This document shows, piece by piece, positions 36,846 to 44,988 of a stretch of DNA of 64,000 nt. The stretch comes from Dyadobacter sp. CY312 (GTDB lineage: Bacteria > Bacteroidota > Bacteroidia > Cytophagales > Spirosomataceae): assembly GCF_021390535.1 (NCBI RefSeq), contig NZ_JAJUXG010000021.1:43941-107940 (forward strand), read 5' to 3'. The position numbers were made by a program, and so were the translations under genes. The notes beneath the pieces were generated by a model. That model was not told the origin of the DNA and searched no databases. It saw nothing but the letters and a program-made list of their open reading frames with translations. Numbering within the stretch: position 1 is the stretch's first letter; every line of letters starts with the position of its first letter.

Positions 36846-37718
36846 TTATCTCGTAAAACTTTGTCCGACAAACTTCATTACTTCCGGCAGAGCAGTGCGC
36901 CAGTATGTCCAGGTATGGCCGCCATCACGAATGCGGAATTCATGCGGAACCGCTTTGTCGATCAGTGCCGAATGCAGTGCCATGTTGCCTTTGATTAAGA
37001 AATCATCGTCACCGCAGTCGATGTAATATTTTACTGATTTTAGTTTTTCCAAAGGCGTCGTTTCGATGATTTTCAGAATGGAATTTTTATACCAGTTTTC
37101 CGTCAATCGTCCTTTTCCAGGAGCCGATTTGCCAAACAAACCTGCAAACAAACCATCCCAACGTTCAGCTGGCATGGCTGCTATATCGTCGTCGGTCCAG
37201 AAAGCGCCGCTCAGAGGTGCCGCTGCTGCGAACAAATCTGTATGTTTTGTAGCCATGATCATGGTTCCATAGCCTCCCATTGAAAGTCCTGCAACGGCTC
37301 TGAATTCCTTTTTAGGACGGGCACGATACGTTGCCTCAATATGCGGGATAAATTCATTCACGAAAAAGTCCTCGTACTTTTCTTTTCCATCTGCATTGTT
37401 GATGTAAAAGGTTACACCTGCATCAGGCATCACAATAATCATGGCTGGCGCTACTCCGCTGTTGATCGTTTCATCTGCGATACGCTGAGCCTCGCCAAAC
37501 TGAGTCCAGCCCGTTTCGTCGTCGGTATAGCCATGCAACAGATAAAGCACAGGATAACTGCGGTTGGTTTTGTCGTAATCCGCAGGAAGGTAAATGTTAT
37601 ATTCAATGTCTTTTCCCATGGCCTTACTCTTCACTTTCAGGCTTTCTTTGATCAGGCCGTTTTGTGCGTAGGAAACCAGCGAAATAAGTAAAAATAGGAT
37701 GGTAGTAATTTTTTTCAT
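36846..37718 (-). CDS. Exported alpha/beta-hydrolase esterase (esterase D / feruloyl-esterase-like)
   Basis: 290 residues. The signal TTILFLLISLVSYAQ is followed by NIYLPADYDKTNRSYPVLYL, HGYTDDETGW, the nucleophile elbow VAGLSMGGYGTM, CGDDDFLI with the Asp, and DGGHTWTYWR with the His. It matches the putative esterase family (PF00756) that includes acetylxylan, feruloyl and enterochelin esterases. The leader fits a role on extracellular or periplasmic carbohydrate esters. No carbohydrate-binding module is present. Confidence 0.92.
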   Translation of the reverse strand: MKKITTILFLLISLVSYAQNGLIKESLKVKSKAMGKDIEYNIYLPADYDKTNRSYPVLYLLHGYTDDETGWTQFGEAQRIADETINSGVAPAMIIVMPDAGVTFYINNADGKEKYEDFFVNEFIPHIEATYRARPKKEFRAVAGLSMGGYGTMIMATKHTDLFAAAAPLSGAFWTDDDIAAMPAERWDGLFAGLFGKSAPGKGRLTENWYKNSILKIIETTPLEKLKSVKYYIDCGDDDFLIKGNMALHSALIDKAVPHEFRIRDGGHTWTYWRTALPEVMKFVGQSFTR

Positions 37719-37924
37719 TTGATTATCGGGATTTTGAAATTTAATGATGCCCTGAAAAGATTTCAGGGTTAAAATTGTACGATTAAGCGTTAATTTTCAA
37801 TGATTAAGCCGATAGCTGTTTTGTTATCATTGTGTTAAGAATCGACTTGACAGCCGTGTGCATATCCTATCTGTTTAAAGCATGCGTCATATCCTTAATT
37901 ACCTGTTCCAAACCTTAAATATTT

Positions 37925-40207
37925 ATGTTATTTCACTCCGTCCGTAGCGCCAGTTTATTGCGCTCTGTCCAAAATAGTTTTATCATTTTCCTGTTCTGTT
38001 TTTCAACTCTGGTTTTAGCTCAGGGCAAAAAGGAAGATTACCAGCGGGCAGAGCTTGTGAAGCAGGCGATGGACAACAAAGTTTACAATGCACCATCGGG
38101 TTTTAATTGGCTCGACAACGAACATAAGTTCTGGTATGCAAACCCGACTGCAAATGGCAAGAGGTTTATACTGGTAGATGTGAAAAGCAAAAGTAAACAA
38201 CCCGCATTTGACCATGCCAAACTTGCCAGCGCATTATCGGCTACGTCAGGTAAAAAGGTGCTTGCTGACAGCATTCCTTTTTCAGAAATCAGCTTTGTTG
38301 ATAATGGAAAATCTCTTGAATTTCAATTCAATGACACAACCTGGAAATGCGATTTGGCTTCATATAAAATAGAGAAAACAACCAAAAGACCGGACGCAAG
38401 AAGAGGCAGATACTGGGGTGATGGCAGCGAGGAGAATAACCGCCCGCCCGTTACCTCACCAGATGGCAAATGGATTGCTTTTATAAAAAGTTACAATGTG
38501 TATGTGCAGCCGGCTGATAAGTCAGAAACCGAAACGCCGCTGAGCTTCGACGGTTCGGAAGGAGAAAATTATTCAGCAGCATTGGTTTGGTCCCCGGATT
38601 CGAAAAAGCTGGCTACATTTAAGATCCGTCCCAATAAACCGCATTTGATCTACTTCATTGAGTCAACTCCTGCTGATCAGTTTCAGCCAAAATTGCATAC
38701 CAGAAATTACCTGAAACCCGGCGATGCGCTTCCGCAAAAGCAGCCTCATTTGTTTGTTGTGGCTTCTAAAAAGCATGTTGAAGTTAAAACGACAATGGGG
38801 CATCAATATGCCACAACCAACCCGAAATGGTGGAACGACAGTCGCGGATTCAGTTTTGAATACAATGAAAGAGGACACCAGGCTTACAAGGTTATCAATG
38901 TAGATGCAGAAAGCGGGCTCGCAACAGATGTGATCGCAGAGAGCAGCAAAACCTTTATCGATTACAGTGGCAAGAAATACAGATATGATGTAAATGACGG
39001 AAAGGAGATCATCTGGGCATCGGAGCGGGACGGCTGGAATCACCTGTATTTGTACGACGGCCTGACAGGTAAAGTGAAAAATCAGATTACCAAAGGCGAG
39101 TGGGTGGTAAGAAAAGTGGTGAAGGTTGATGAAAAAACAAGAACGATTATTTTTGAAGGCAGTGGAAGAGAAAAAGGTCAGGATCCGTACCTGATCCAGT
39201 ATTACAGAATAGGATTTGACGGAAACGGCCTGACGGCGCTTACTTCCGAAAACGGAACGCATACAGCTACATTTTCGCCAGACTACCAATATTTTGTAGA
39301 CACGTATTCGAGGGTGGATTTGCCACCAGTTACGAGTCTGAAAAGTGCTGTGGATGGTAAAATTGTCCAGGAAATTGAGAAGGCAGACATCAGCGAATTG
39401 CAGAAAATGGGGTGGAAGGCACCGGAAGTTTTTGTAGCAAAAGCGCGGGATAATGAAACCGATATATATGGAATTATTGTGAGGCCAATCAACTACAATC
39501 CAAAGAAGAAATATCCGGTAATAGAGTTGATATATGCTGGTCCGCACAGTTCCCACGCACCAAAAGTTTTCAATTCTGATTTCCGTTATCGGTTTTTGCA
39601 CGAATTGGCCGAACTTGGTTTCATTGTCGTACAGCTCGATGGGATGGGAACTTCAAACCGTTCAAAAGCTTTTCATGATGTATGCTGGCAAAATATAAAA
39701 GATGCCGGTTTCCCTGATCGCATTAAATGGATAAAAGCAGCAGCTGCAAAATATCCATACATGGATGCAACCCGTGTCGGTATTTTCGGGAATTCAGCTG
39801 GTGGACAAAACTCGGCAGCGGCGCTTTTGCTTCATCCCGATTTTTACACAGTGGCCGTTTCATCGTCGGGTTGCCATGATAACCGCATGGACAAAATCTG
39901 GTGGAACGAACAGTGGATGGGTTATCCGATCGGACCGCATTATGCCGAATCTTCCAACTCCACACACGCAGCCAAACTGAAAGGAAAGCTGTTACTTATT
40001 TTGGGAGAAATGGATGATAACGTTGATCCTGCTTCGACAATGCAGTTTATGGATGCGCTGATTAAGGCCAACAAACCTTTCGATTTTCTGATGGTACCTG
40101 GTATGGGTCATTCCATGGGCGGCGATTACGGTGAGCACAAGAGACGTGATTTCTTCGTGAAACACCTGCTGGGTGTAGAACCGCCGGCCTGGGAAGGAAT
40201 GAATTAA
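37925..40207 (+). CDS. S9 family peptidase, dipeptidyl peptidase IV type, exported
   Basis: 760 residues. A signal (SFIIFLFCFSTLVLA, then QGKKEDY) precedes an eight-bladed DPP-IV-type N-terminal propeller with SPDGKWIAF, SPDSKKLATF and ASERDGWNHLYLYD strands. The catalytic hydrolase domain follows. Its triad lies in GIFGNSAGGQ (Ser), GEMDDNVDP (Asp) and PGMGHSMGG (His). DPP-IV enzymes release X-Pro or X-Ala dipeptides. The last codons (EGMN and stop) lie inside the first copy of a 49-bp tandem duplication that continues into the intergenic region. Confidence 0.93.
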   Translation: MLFHSVRSASLLRSVQNSFIIFLFCFSTLVLAQGKKEDYQRAELVKQAMDNKVYNAPSGFNWLDNEHKFWYANPTANGKRFILVDVKSKSKQPAFDHAKLASALSATSGKKVLADSIPFSEISFVDNGKSLEFQFNDTTWKCDLASYKIEKTTKRPDARRGRYWGDGSEENNRPPVTSPDGKWIAFIKSYNVYVQPADKSETETPLSFDGSEGENYSAALVWSPDSKKLATFKIRPNKPHLIYFIESTPADQFQPKLHTRNYLKPGDALPQKQPHLFVVASKKHVEVKTTMGHQYATTNPKWWNDSRGFSFEYNERGHQAYKVINVDAESGLATDVIAESSKTFIDYSGKKYRYDVNDGKEIIWASERDGWNHLYLYDGLTGKVKNQITKGEWVVRKVVKVDEKTRTIIFEGSGREKGQDPYLIQYYRIGFDGNGLTALTSENGTHTATFSPDYQYFVDTYSRVDLPPVTSLKSAVDGKIVQEIEKADISELQKMGWKAPEVFVAKARDNETDIYGIIVRPINYNPKKKYPVIELIYAGPHSSHAPKVFNSDFRYRFLHELAELGFIVVQLDGMGTSNRSKAFHDVCWQNIKDAGFPDRIKWIKAAAAKYPYMDATRVGIFGNSAGGQNSAAALLLHPDFYTVAVSSSGCHDNRMDKIWWNEQWMGYPIGPHYAESSNSTHAAKLKGKLLLILGEMDDNVDPASTMQFMDALIKANKPFDFLMVPGMGHSMGGDYGEHKRRDFFVKHLLGVEPPAWEGMN

Positions 40208-40290
40208 CACCGGTCTGAACGACATAGTCGGTCTGAACGAAGAAGGAATGAATTAGCAACGGTCTGAACGACATAGTCGGTCTGAACGAA
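40193..40290 (+). repeat. 49-bp tandem duplication with paired GGTCTGAACG words
   Basis: Copies at 40193-40241 and 40242-40290 both read GAAGGAATGAATTA then two GGTCTGAACG words 18 bp apart (40212, 40230, 40261, 40279). The first copy overlaps the end of the upstream peptidase gene. The same paired word, with 20-bp period, occurs at 17553/17573. Confidence 0.85.
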
Positions 40291-40374
40291 GAAGCACAGG
40301 GCTGGATGAGCCAAAACCGGATAAATTAATTTGGTTTTGCCGTTCAGCCCGCTTGCAGCGTGCAGACCGGGGTC

Positions 40375-40560
40375 TCACTTCACTTCTGTAAGTAAATACC
40401 TCCTCCTGGTTTCATTAATCAGAAATTTTTTCTGGGCGGTGAAACTATCCGGATGCATGGTTTTAAAAAGTTCACGCCATTCTTCGAAACGCGGCCTGTC
40501 GTGCTTTTGGAAAGTTTGTGTGTCTATTTTTTTTGACTTCAGATATTCGTCGAATTCCAT
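40375..40560 (-). CDS. Small conserved protein of unknown function
   Basis: 61 residues, starting MEFDEYLKSKKIDTQTF and containing FEEWRELFKTMHPDSFTAQK and FLINETRRRYLL. It is charged, with no membrane segment or signal. It looks like a compact helical protein family I believe recurs in Cytophagales, but I cannot name a function. It is isolated, antisense to no known gene, between a repeat and the threonine aldolase gene. It could be missed by automated callers because of size. Confidence 0.7.
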   Translation of the reverse strand: MEFDEYLKSKKIDTQTFQKHDRPRFEEWRELFKTMHPDSFTAQKKFLINETRRRYLLTEVK

Positions 40561-40796
40561 GCGGTGTTATTTTTTTGCAATATATCGGTTTTAGCCAAAA
40601 CAAGTCCACAAATACCATCTGCTTTACCGTTTTCCTGTTTAACTTCACCTCCGCACTCCGTTTTTACAAGTGACTTTTTCTTGTTTCTATTTATAAATGA
40701 AAGTCAGTTCGGAGTATAAATCTTGATAATTCATTCATAGTCAATTAGTAGTTGAGCTATCAGCCAAATGCTAATTGCCAATAGCTATAGACAATA

Positions 40797-41816
40797 ATGA
40801 CAATTGACCTACGCAGCGATACCATTACCAAACCTACAAAAGCCATGATGGAGGCGATGTGGGAGGCAAATGTGGGAGACGATGTTTTTGGAGACGACCC
40901 AACCGTGAATGCTTTGCAGGAAAAAGCTGCCCGCATGTTCGGCATGGAAGATGCTCTTTTTTGCCCCTCCGGAACGATGACCAACCAACTCGCGATTCGG
41001 GTTCATACGCAGCCGGGAAGTGATGTAATCTGCGATAAATATTCGCATATCTATCTTTACGAAGGTGGTGGTATTATGCTCAACTCTTTATCTTCCGTAA
41101 AGTTGCTCGATGGAAATCGGGGGCGTGTAACAGCAGCTCAGGTGGAAGAATCGATCAGTCCTGAAAACGACATTCATTCAACATGTACCCGTTTGGTGTC
41201 TTTGGAAAATACTATGAACAAAGGCGGTGGCGCTTATTATGATATCAACGAAATAAAGGCGATCAGACAATTGTGTTGGGACAGGAAGATTCCACTGCAT
41301 CTGGATGGGGCAAGGCTTTTTAATGCTTTGGTAGAAACCGGCGAAACGCCGGAGCAATATGGACAGCTGTTTGATAGCATAAGTATTTGTTTATCCAAAG
41401 GACTTGGCTGTCCGGTAGGGTCATTGCTGCTCGGTTCAAAACAAACCATTGCCAACGCCCGCCGATTCAGAAAAGTAATGGGAGGTGGCTGGCGTCAGGC
41501 TGGTTTTTTGGCAGCAGCTGGCATTTATGCGCTTGATAATCACATCAACCGTCTTAGCGAAGATCATCTCAGAGCGCGTGCAATAGGGGAGATATTTGGC
41601 AAAAGACCGGAGATTGAAGAAGTATTTCCGGTGGATACCAATATTGTTATCGTGCGATTGCAGGGAAATATTTCAGAAAAAGAATATGTTCAGAAATTAG
41701 CGGACAAGGGAATTCTGGCCGTTTCTTTTGGTAAAAATCTGGTGCGGTTCGTAACGCATCTGGATTTTACGGATGATCATCTCGAAGCCATGAAAAGTAA
41801 GGTTTCAGGTTTATAA
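40797..41816 (+). CDS. Threonine aldolase family PLP enzyme
   Basis: 339 residues, fold-type I PLP enzyme. It cleaves L-threonine or L-allo-threonine to glycine and acetaldehyde. The N-terminus IDLRSDTITKPTKAMMEAM, the loop GDDVFGDDPTV, LFCPSGTMTNQLAI, HLDGARLFNALVETG with the cofactor-binding Asp, and the PLP-lysine segment CLSKGLGCPVGSLLLG (about residue 200) are all present. Low-specificity L-threonine aldolase is the usual annotation; stereospecificity cannot be read from sequence. A bidirectional terminator follows. Confidence 0.94.
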   Translation: MTIDLRSDTITKPTKAMMEAMWEANVGDDVFGDDPTVNALQEKAARMFGMEDALFCPSGTMTNQLAIRVHTQPGSDVICDKYSHIYLYEGGGIMLNSLSSVKLLDGNRGRVTAAQVEESISPENDIHSTCTRLVSLENTMNKGGGAYYDINEIKAIRQLCWDRKIPLHLDGARLFNALVETGETPEQYGQLFDSISICLSKGLGCPVGSLLLGSKQTIANARRFRKVMGGGWRQAGFLAAAGIYALDNHINRLSEDHLRARAIGEIFGKRPEIEEVFPVDTNIVIVRLQGNISEKEYVQKLADKGILAVSFGKNLVRFVTHLDFTDDHLEAMKSKVSGL

Positions 41817-41850
41817 CCATGATTTTTAGAAGGATCCAGACAAATTAAAT

Positions 41851-41895
41851 AGTGCCGTAAACACTAATGGTTAGGTATTTACGGCACTTTATTAT
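41851..41895. terminator. Bidirectional terminator between threonine aldolase and DUF1398 genes
   Basis: AGTGCCGTAAA (41851-41861) pairs with TTTACGGCACT (41878-41888), followed by TTATTATCT. The two flanking genes converge on it. Confidence 0.85.
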
Positions 41896-41908
41896 CTCTT
41901 TTAGAAAT

Positions 41909-42310
41909 CTACACTTCCGGAATAATCTCCTCGTATTCATATTCCGAATTGGGCCCCTGGTAAATTACCTTCATGCCCGTAATGTCTGCCACGTAAGTAT
42001 GAATTCCTGCATCACCGATCTCGTGCAGAAACGTGTGGTAGTCAATAGTGCCCTCCTGTAATTTTGAGATTGCAGCTTTTACCGCTTCCAGCTCAAAGGT
42101 TTCAGCAGGTTCAAATTCTGGCATGTCCGGCGCCATTATTAGCTTTTCTCCGCTTGTAGAGGTATATGTCCTCTTGTGATTGCTGACTTTTACAAAGTAA
42201 TTGTCCACACCAATCGCTTTCAGGCTTTTGAACAGGTAAGGATATGGTTGACCATCAGCCCTTTTTTTCGCTATTTCAATCAGTTCTTCTGACAATGTGA
42301 TATTTTCCAT
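41909..42310 (-). CDS. DUF1398 family protein
   Basis: 133 residues matching the DUF1398 (YbcV-like) family in length and in blocks such as QPYPYLFKSLKAIGVDNY, the central TFELEAVKAAISKLQEGTID, YHTFLHEIGDAGIHTYVADI and MKVIYQGPNSEYEYEE. No function is established. Cytoplasmic, no signal. It lies 100 bp downstream of the DUF421 gene on the same strand. Confidence 0.85.
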   Translation of the reverse strand: MENITLSEELIEIAKKRADGQPYPYLFKSLKAIGVDNYFVKVSNHKRTYTSTSGEKLIMAPDMPEFEPAETFELEAVKAAISKLQEGTIDYHTFLHEIGDAGIHTYVADITGMKVIYQGPNSEYEYEEIIPEV

Positions 42311-42413
42311 GTGGTAGTATGTTTTAAAGTGTCGGAAACTCTGACCTTTTGTTCAAATATAACAAACGGATGTTCGTGTGGTAGCTGACCCACGTCACCC
42401 ATAATTGTGATTT

Positions 42414-43106
42414 TCACGCCTTTCTTAGCGTTTTTAATGCGATGAGCCAGGTGTTGTGACCGCATTTCGGACATGTAGCCTCTCCCTCTTTCAAATTTTC
42501 GGTATGCCCGCAAAACGAGCATGCATAACAGCCTTCTTTTAAAATAACTTTACTTTTTGCATTGTAAAGCTGCGGCAAAATAGGTAGCCCCGGCGTCACT
42601 TCGGAATCTTCATAAAAAAATACGCTGAGCGCACCGTTTGGTTCAAGATATGCATTTTTTACCTGACCCAGATGCTCTACACTCTTTAATCTCAGCTCTG
42701 AGAAAAATTCGTCCTGAGCCAGACTTTCCTTTTTAAATCCGCTAAGTGAAAATTTACCCTCCTTAATCAGGCAGACTGTTTCACCTTCAATCAGTTTTTC
42801 AAACCATTTACTTTTTCCCGTGAGCCAGGTTACAAATCTGTACAGCACAATCACCGTTGCGAATACCACCAGCGCCGGTACCAGACCTACGTCTTCATAA
42901 AACATGGGATCGCCGGCAGCAGAGCCTAACGAAATGATGATCACCGTTTCAAATATCGAAAGTTGCCTTACGCCTCTTTTGCCAGTCGCCCTCAATGCGA
43001 CCAGCACAATCGTAAACATCACAGCCGAACGGAAGATCACCTCGAACAGAAACATTTTTGGTAACTCATTAAGGAGTAATCGTTCCCATTCAAAAATAGC
43101 TTCCAT
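42414..43106 (-). CDS. DUF421 (YetF-like) membrane protein with C-terminal zinc ribbon
   Basis: 230 residues. Three hydrophobic segments in the first 90 residues, with the DUF421 signature LRATGKRGVRQLSIFETVII and SLGSAAGDP, are followed by the cytoplasmic C-terminal domain (ETVCLIKEGKFSLSGFKKES, LRLKSVEHLGQVKNAYLE). The tail is unusual: GCYACSFCGHTEN...CPKCGHNTW, two CxxC knuckles that should bind zinc or iron. YetF-type proteins are linked to membrane stress in Bacillus; their biochemical activity is unknown. Confidence 0.88.
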   Translation of the reverse strand: MEAIFEWERLLLNELPKMFLFEVIFRSAVMFTIVLVALRATGKRGVRQLSIFETVIIISLGSAAGDPMFYEDVGLVPALVVFATVIVLYRFVTWLTGKSKWFEKLIEGETVCLIKEGKFSLSGFKKESLAQDEFFSELRLKSVEHLGQVKNAYLEPNGALSVFFYEDSEVTPGLPILPQLYNAKSKVILKEGCYACSFCGHTENLKEGEATCPKCGHNTWLIALKTLRKA

Positions 43107-43143
43107 TGTCGTTGTGTATTGAAAAAAATGATTACTATAAAAA

Positions 43144-43179
43144 AAATGTTACCCATCTTATGAAAGTGGGGTAACATTT
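43144..43179 (-). terminator. Terminator of the small conserved gene 43213-43620
   Basis: AAATGTTACCC pairs with GGGTAACATTT around a 14-nt loop; on the minus strand it ends in a run of eight T. Confidence 0.85.
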
Positions 43180-43212
43180 GTGGTATTTAGTTTCTGCTTG
43201 AAGTGTCTGTTT

Positions 43213-43620
43213 CTAATGTGCCATGTCATCGTCAGAATGAACAATGAGTGAACTTCTGGTGTCAAGTTTCTTTATCATCTCATTGGACATTGCATCGGCG
43301 TAAACGCCGTAACTGCTCACCAGAGTTCCTTTAAGTCCGTCACAAGATTCGATGACGTATAAAATGGAAGTATCTGATGGATTACTCATTCCTTCAAATC
43401 GATAGAATTCAACAATATTGAAATCTTCGGGTGAAAGGTTAAGGCGAATACCGTCATCCTTATGAAGTTCGAGCGAATGTGCTGTAAGGTTAAAGTCATA
43501 GGTAAAACCTCTTTCCTTTAACTCTTCCAGTTTTTCAATTAATGTATCCGGTTCGTTGATATCCTGATGCTCAGGATTCATATTTTTTTCCTGTGACATA
43601 TCTGGTTCTTGCAAGTCCAT
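43213..43620 (-). CDS. Small conserved Bacteroidota protein of unknown function
   Basis: 135 residues. An acidic N-terminal tail of about 25 residues is followed by LIEKLEELKERGFTYDFNLT, LNLSPEDFNIVEFYRFEGMS, SILYVIESCDGLKGTLVSSY and ADAMSNEMIKKL. This compact family is often labelled phosphoribosylpyrophosphate synthetase in databases, but it is far too short and has no PRPP motif; I treat it as unknown. The start could also be the ATG at 43599 (MSQEKN). It is a stand-alone gene with its own terminator. Confidence 0.78.
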   Translation of the reverse strand: MDLQEPDMSQEKNMNPEHQDINEPDTLIEKLEELKERGFTYDFNLTAHSLELHKDDGIRLNLSPEDFNIVEFYRFEGMSNPSDTSILYVIESCDGLKGTLVSSYGVYADAMSNEMIKKLDTRSSLIVHSDDDMAH

Positions 43621-44024
43621 AGCCTGAATAGTTTAAAGGTTTATTCACTGAGGTCACTGTTTGTCCTAAATCGTATATGAAACCGGAGTGTTTGTATCCG
43701 AGGCTCTCAAAGGCAGTAATCCATCAACGTTTTGCATATTGTTGGAAAAAACTATGCCGGACATACACTTACCAAAAGTATTAACAGACATGGATAGAAA
43801 TGCAGCTCATCAGTTATGAATATAGCTTGTCGTTGTGGTGAATACAAAACATCAAATAGTTGTATTTCAATAAGTTATTTAAATTATTCGTATTTTAAAA
43901 ACGCATTTATCCTGTTTAAATCCTGTAAAATTATCTTTAAATATAAAATTGTGTGGTATGTACAGTGAGGTGCTTTAACCTCATAGTGTCATAACATGTA
44001 GAGCAACAAAATGGAAATGGAAGG
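43621..44024. other. AT-rich intergenic region
   Basis: About 400 bp with stops in all frames. I see no gene, hairpin terminator or consensus promoter; a promoter for the minus-strand gene at 43620 should lie in its left part. Confidence 0.5.
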
Positions 44025-44978
44025 TTATTGAGCTGGCTTGTACGTGACAAAACCGGAATTGTAAGCAGCAAAACATCCGAGGCCGCCTGTGACGTTTGAA
44101 TAAATGAGGGCAGGTTCTGAGAATGGGTTATCGGTGTTTCTCAATTGTAATGACCGATGGTATTTAAAGTAAGTTTCATCCGTATTATCAACCTCAAATG
44201 TGAGCGAAATGACTTTGCTTTTTGGATATACAATATGCACTTTCCCGTCTTCATCCTGGTATGAAGTAGGAGTGGGGAGCGTAAACCGACCTGTCGGGGA
44301 AGAAAACACAGTTCCATCAAGATTGACATCGCTACGGTAATCATTCCTGCCAACGCTTCTGTCCCAGTCTACATTAAATCTGTTTCTGACCCTCCGTTCT
44401 TTGTAATTTTCGGGTCCACTACTTTCTACAATCGTGTATTCCAATTCGAGGAAAGAGCGTAGCCTGTAAAAATTGGCTTCTCCCGGAATGTCATCCCAAG
44501 TCATTTTAACTGTAATGGTTGTATCCGGATTAAAGGCGTTCTCGGAATATACTGTGTCTATAACATAACTTTTAATACTCGCCGTTTTACCTGGAACCGT
44601 GCAAGTTGCCTGTACACTTCTCTTGCCGTCAGAAACAGCGAGCTGATATGTTTTACCCGCTACAATATTGAATCTTGTCCGGTCAATACTGTATGAAGAC
44701 CCCGCGGAGTCGTATCGCATGGTTGCTTCCTGGGAGCCGTCCGAAATCCTGACAGTTGCGTTTCTTATGATGTTAAGAGCGCCGGTCGACTCCCCAAATA
44801 GCGGAACCGACTCTGTTACCACCACTGTGATTCGTGCAGCCTGCGGCGATATGAAAGACTGGACTACCAGTTTGGATTCTGTATCAGGCAAGCTTTCTGG
44901 CCCTACTTCTGTTACCAGGGATTCGCAAGCGGAAAAAGAGAGCAGAGCGATCAGTATAAAAAACGGGTACAGTTTCAT
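44025..44978 (-). CDS. DUF4249 lipoprotein paired with a TonB-dependent receptor
   Basis: 317 residues. Lipoprotein signal FFILIALLSFSAC, then ESLVTEVGPESLPDTESKLV and beta-strand-rich sequence (VVQSFISPQAARITVVVTES, VRISDGSQEATM, KTYQLAVSDGKR) typical of DUF4249. Members are almost always encoded next to a TonB-dependent receptor and are thought to be surface-exposed partners. Here the receptor gene lies 10 bp upstream in the same operon. Substrate unknown. Confidence 0.9.
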   Translation of the reverse strand: MKLYPFFILIALLSFSACESLVTEVGPESLPDTESKLVVQSFISPQAARITVVVTESVPLFGESTGALNIIRNATVRISDGSQEATMRYDSAGSSYSIDRTRFNIVAGKTYQLAVSDGKRSVQATCTVPGKTASIKSYVIDTVYSENAFNPDTTITVKMTWDDIPGEANFYRLRSFLELEYTIVESSGPENYKERRVRNRFNVDWDRSVGRNDYRSDVNLDGTVFSSPTGRFTLPTPTSYQDEDGKVHIVYPKSKVISLTFEVDNTDETYFKYHRSLQLRNTDNPFSEPALIYSNVTGGLGCFAAYNSGFVTYKPAQ

Positions 44979-44988
44979 ATGGTGTATT

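Noticed and set aside
38663..39601. 312-codon minus-strand frame
   Set aside because: Fully antisense to the DPP-IV-type peptidase gene whose catalytic motifs are all intact.
43213..43620. Phosphoribosylpyrophosphate synthetase, a label often attached to this family
   Set aside because: 135 residues with no PRPP-binding loop or ribose-phosphate pyrophosphokinase motifs, so the name is not supported.
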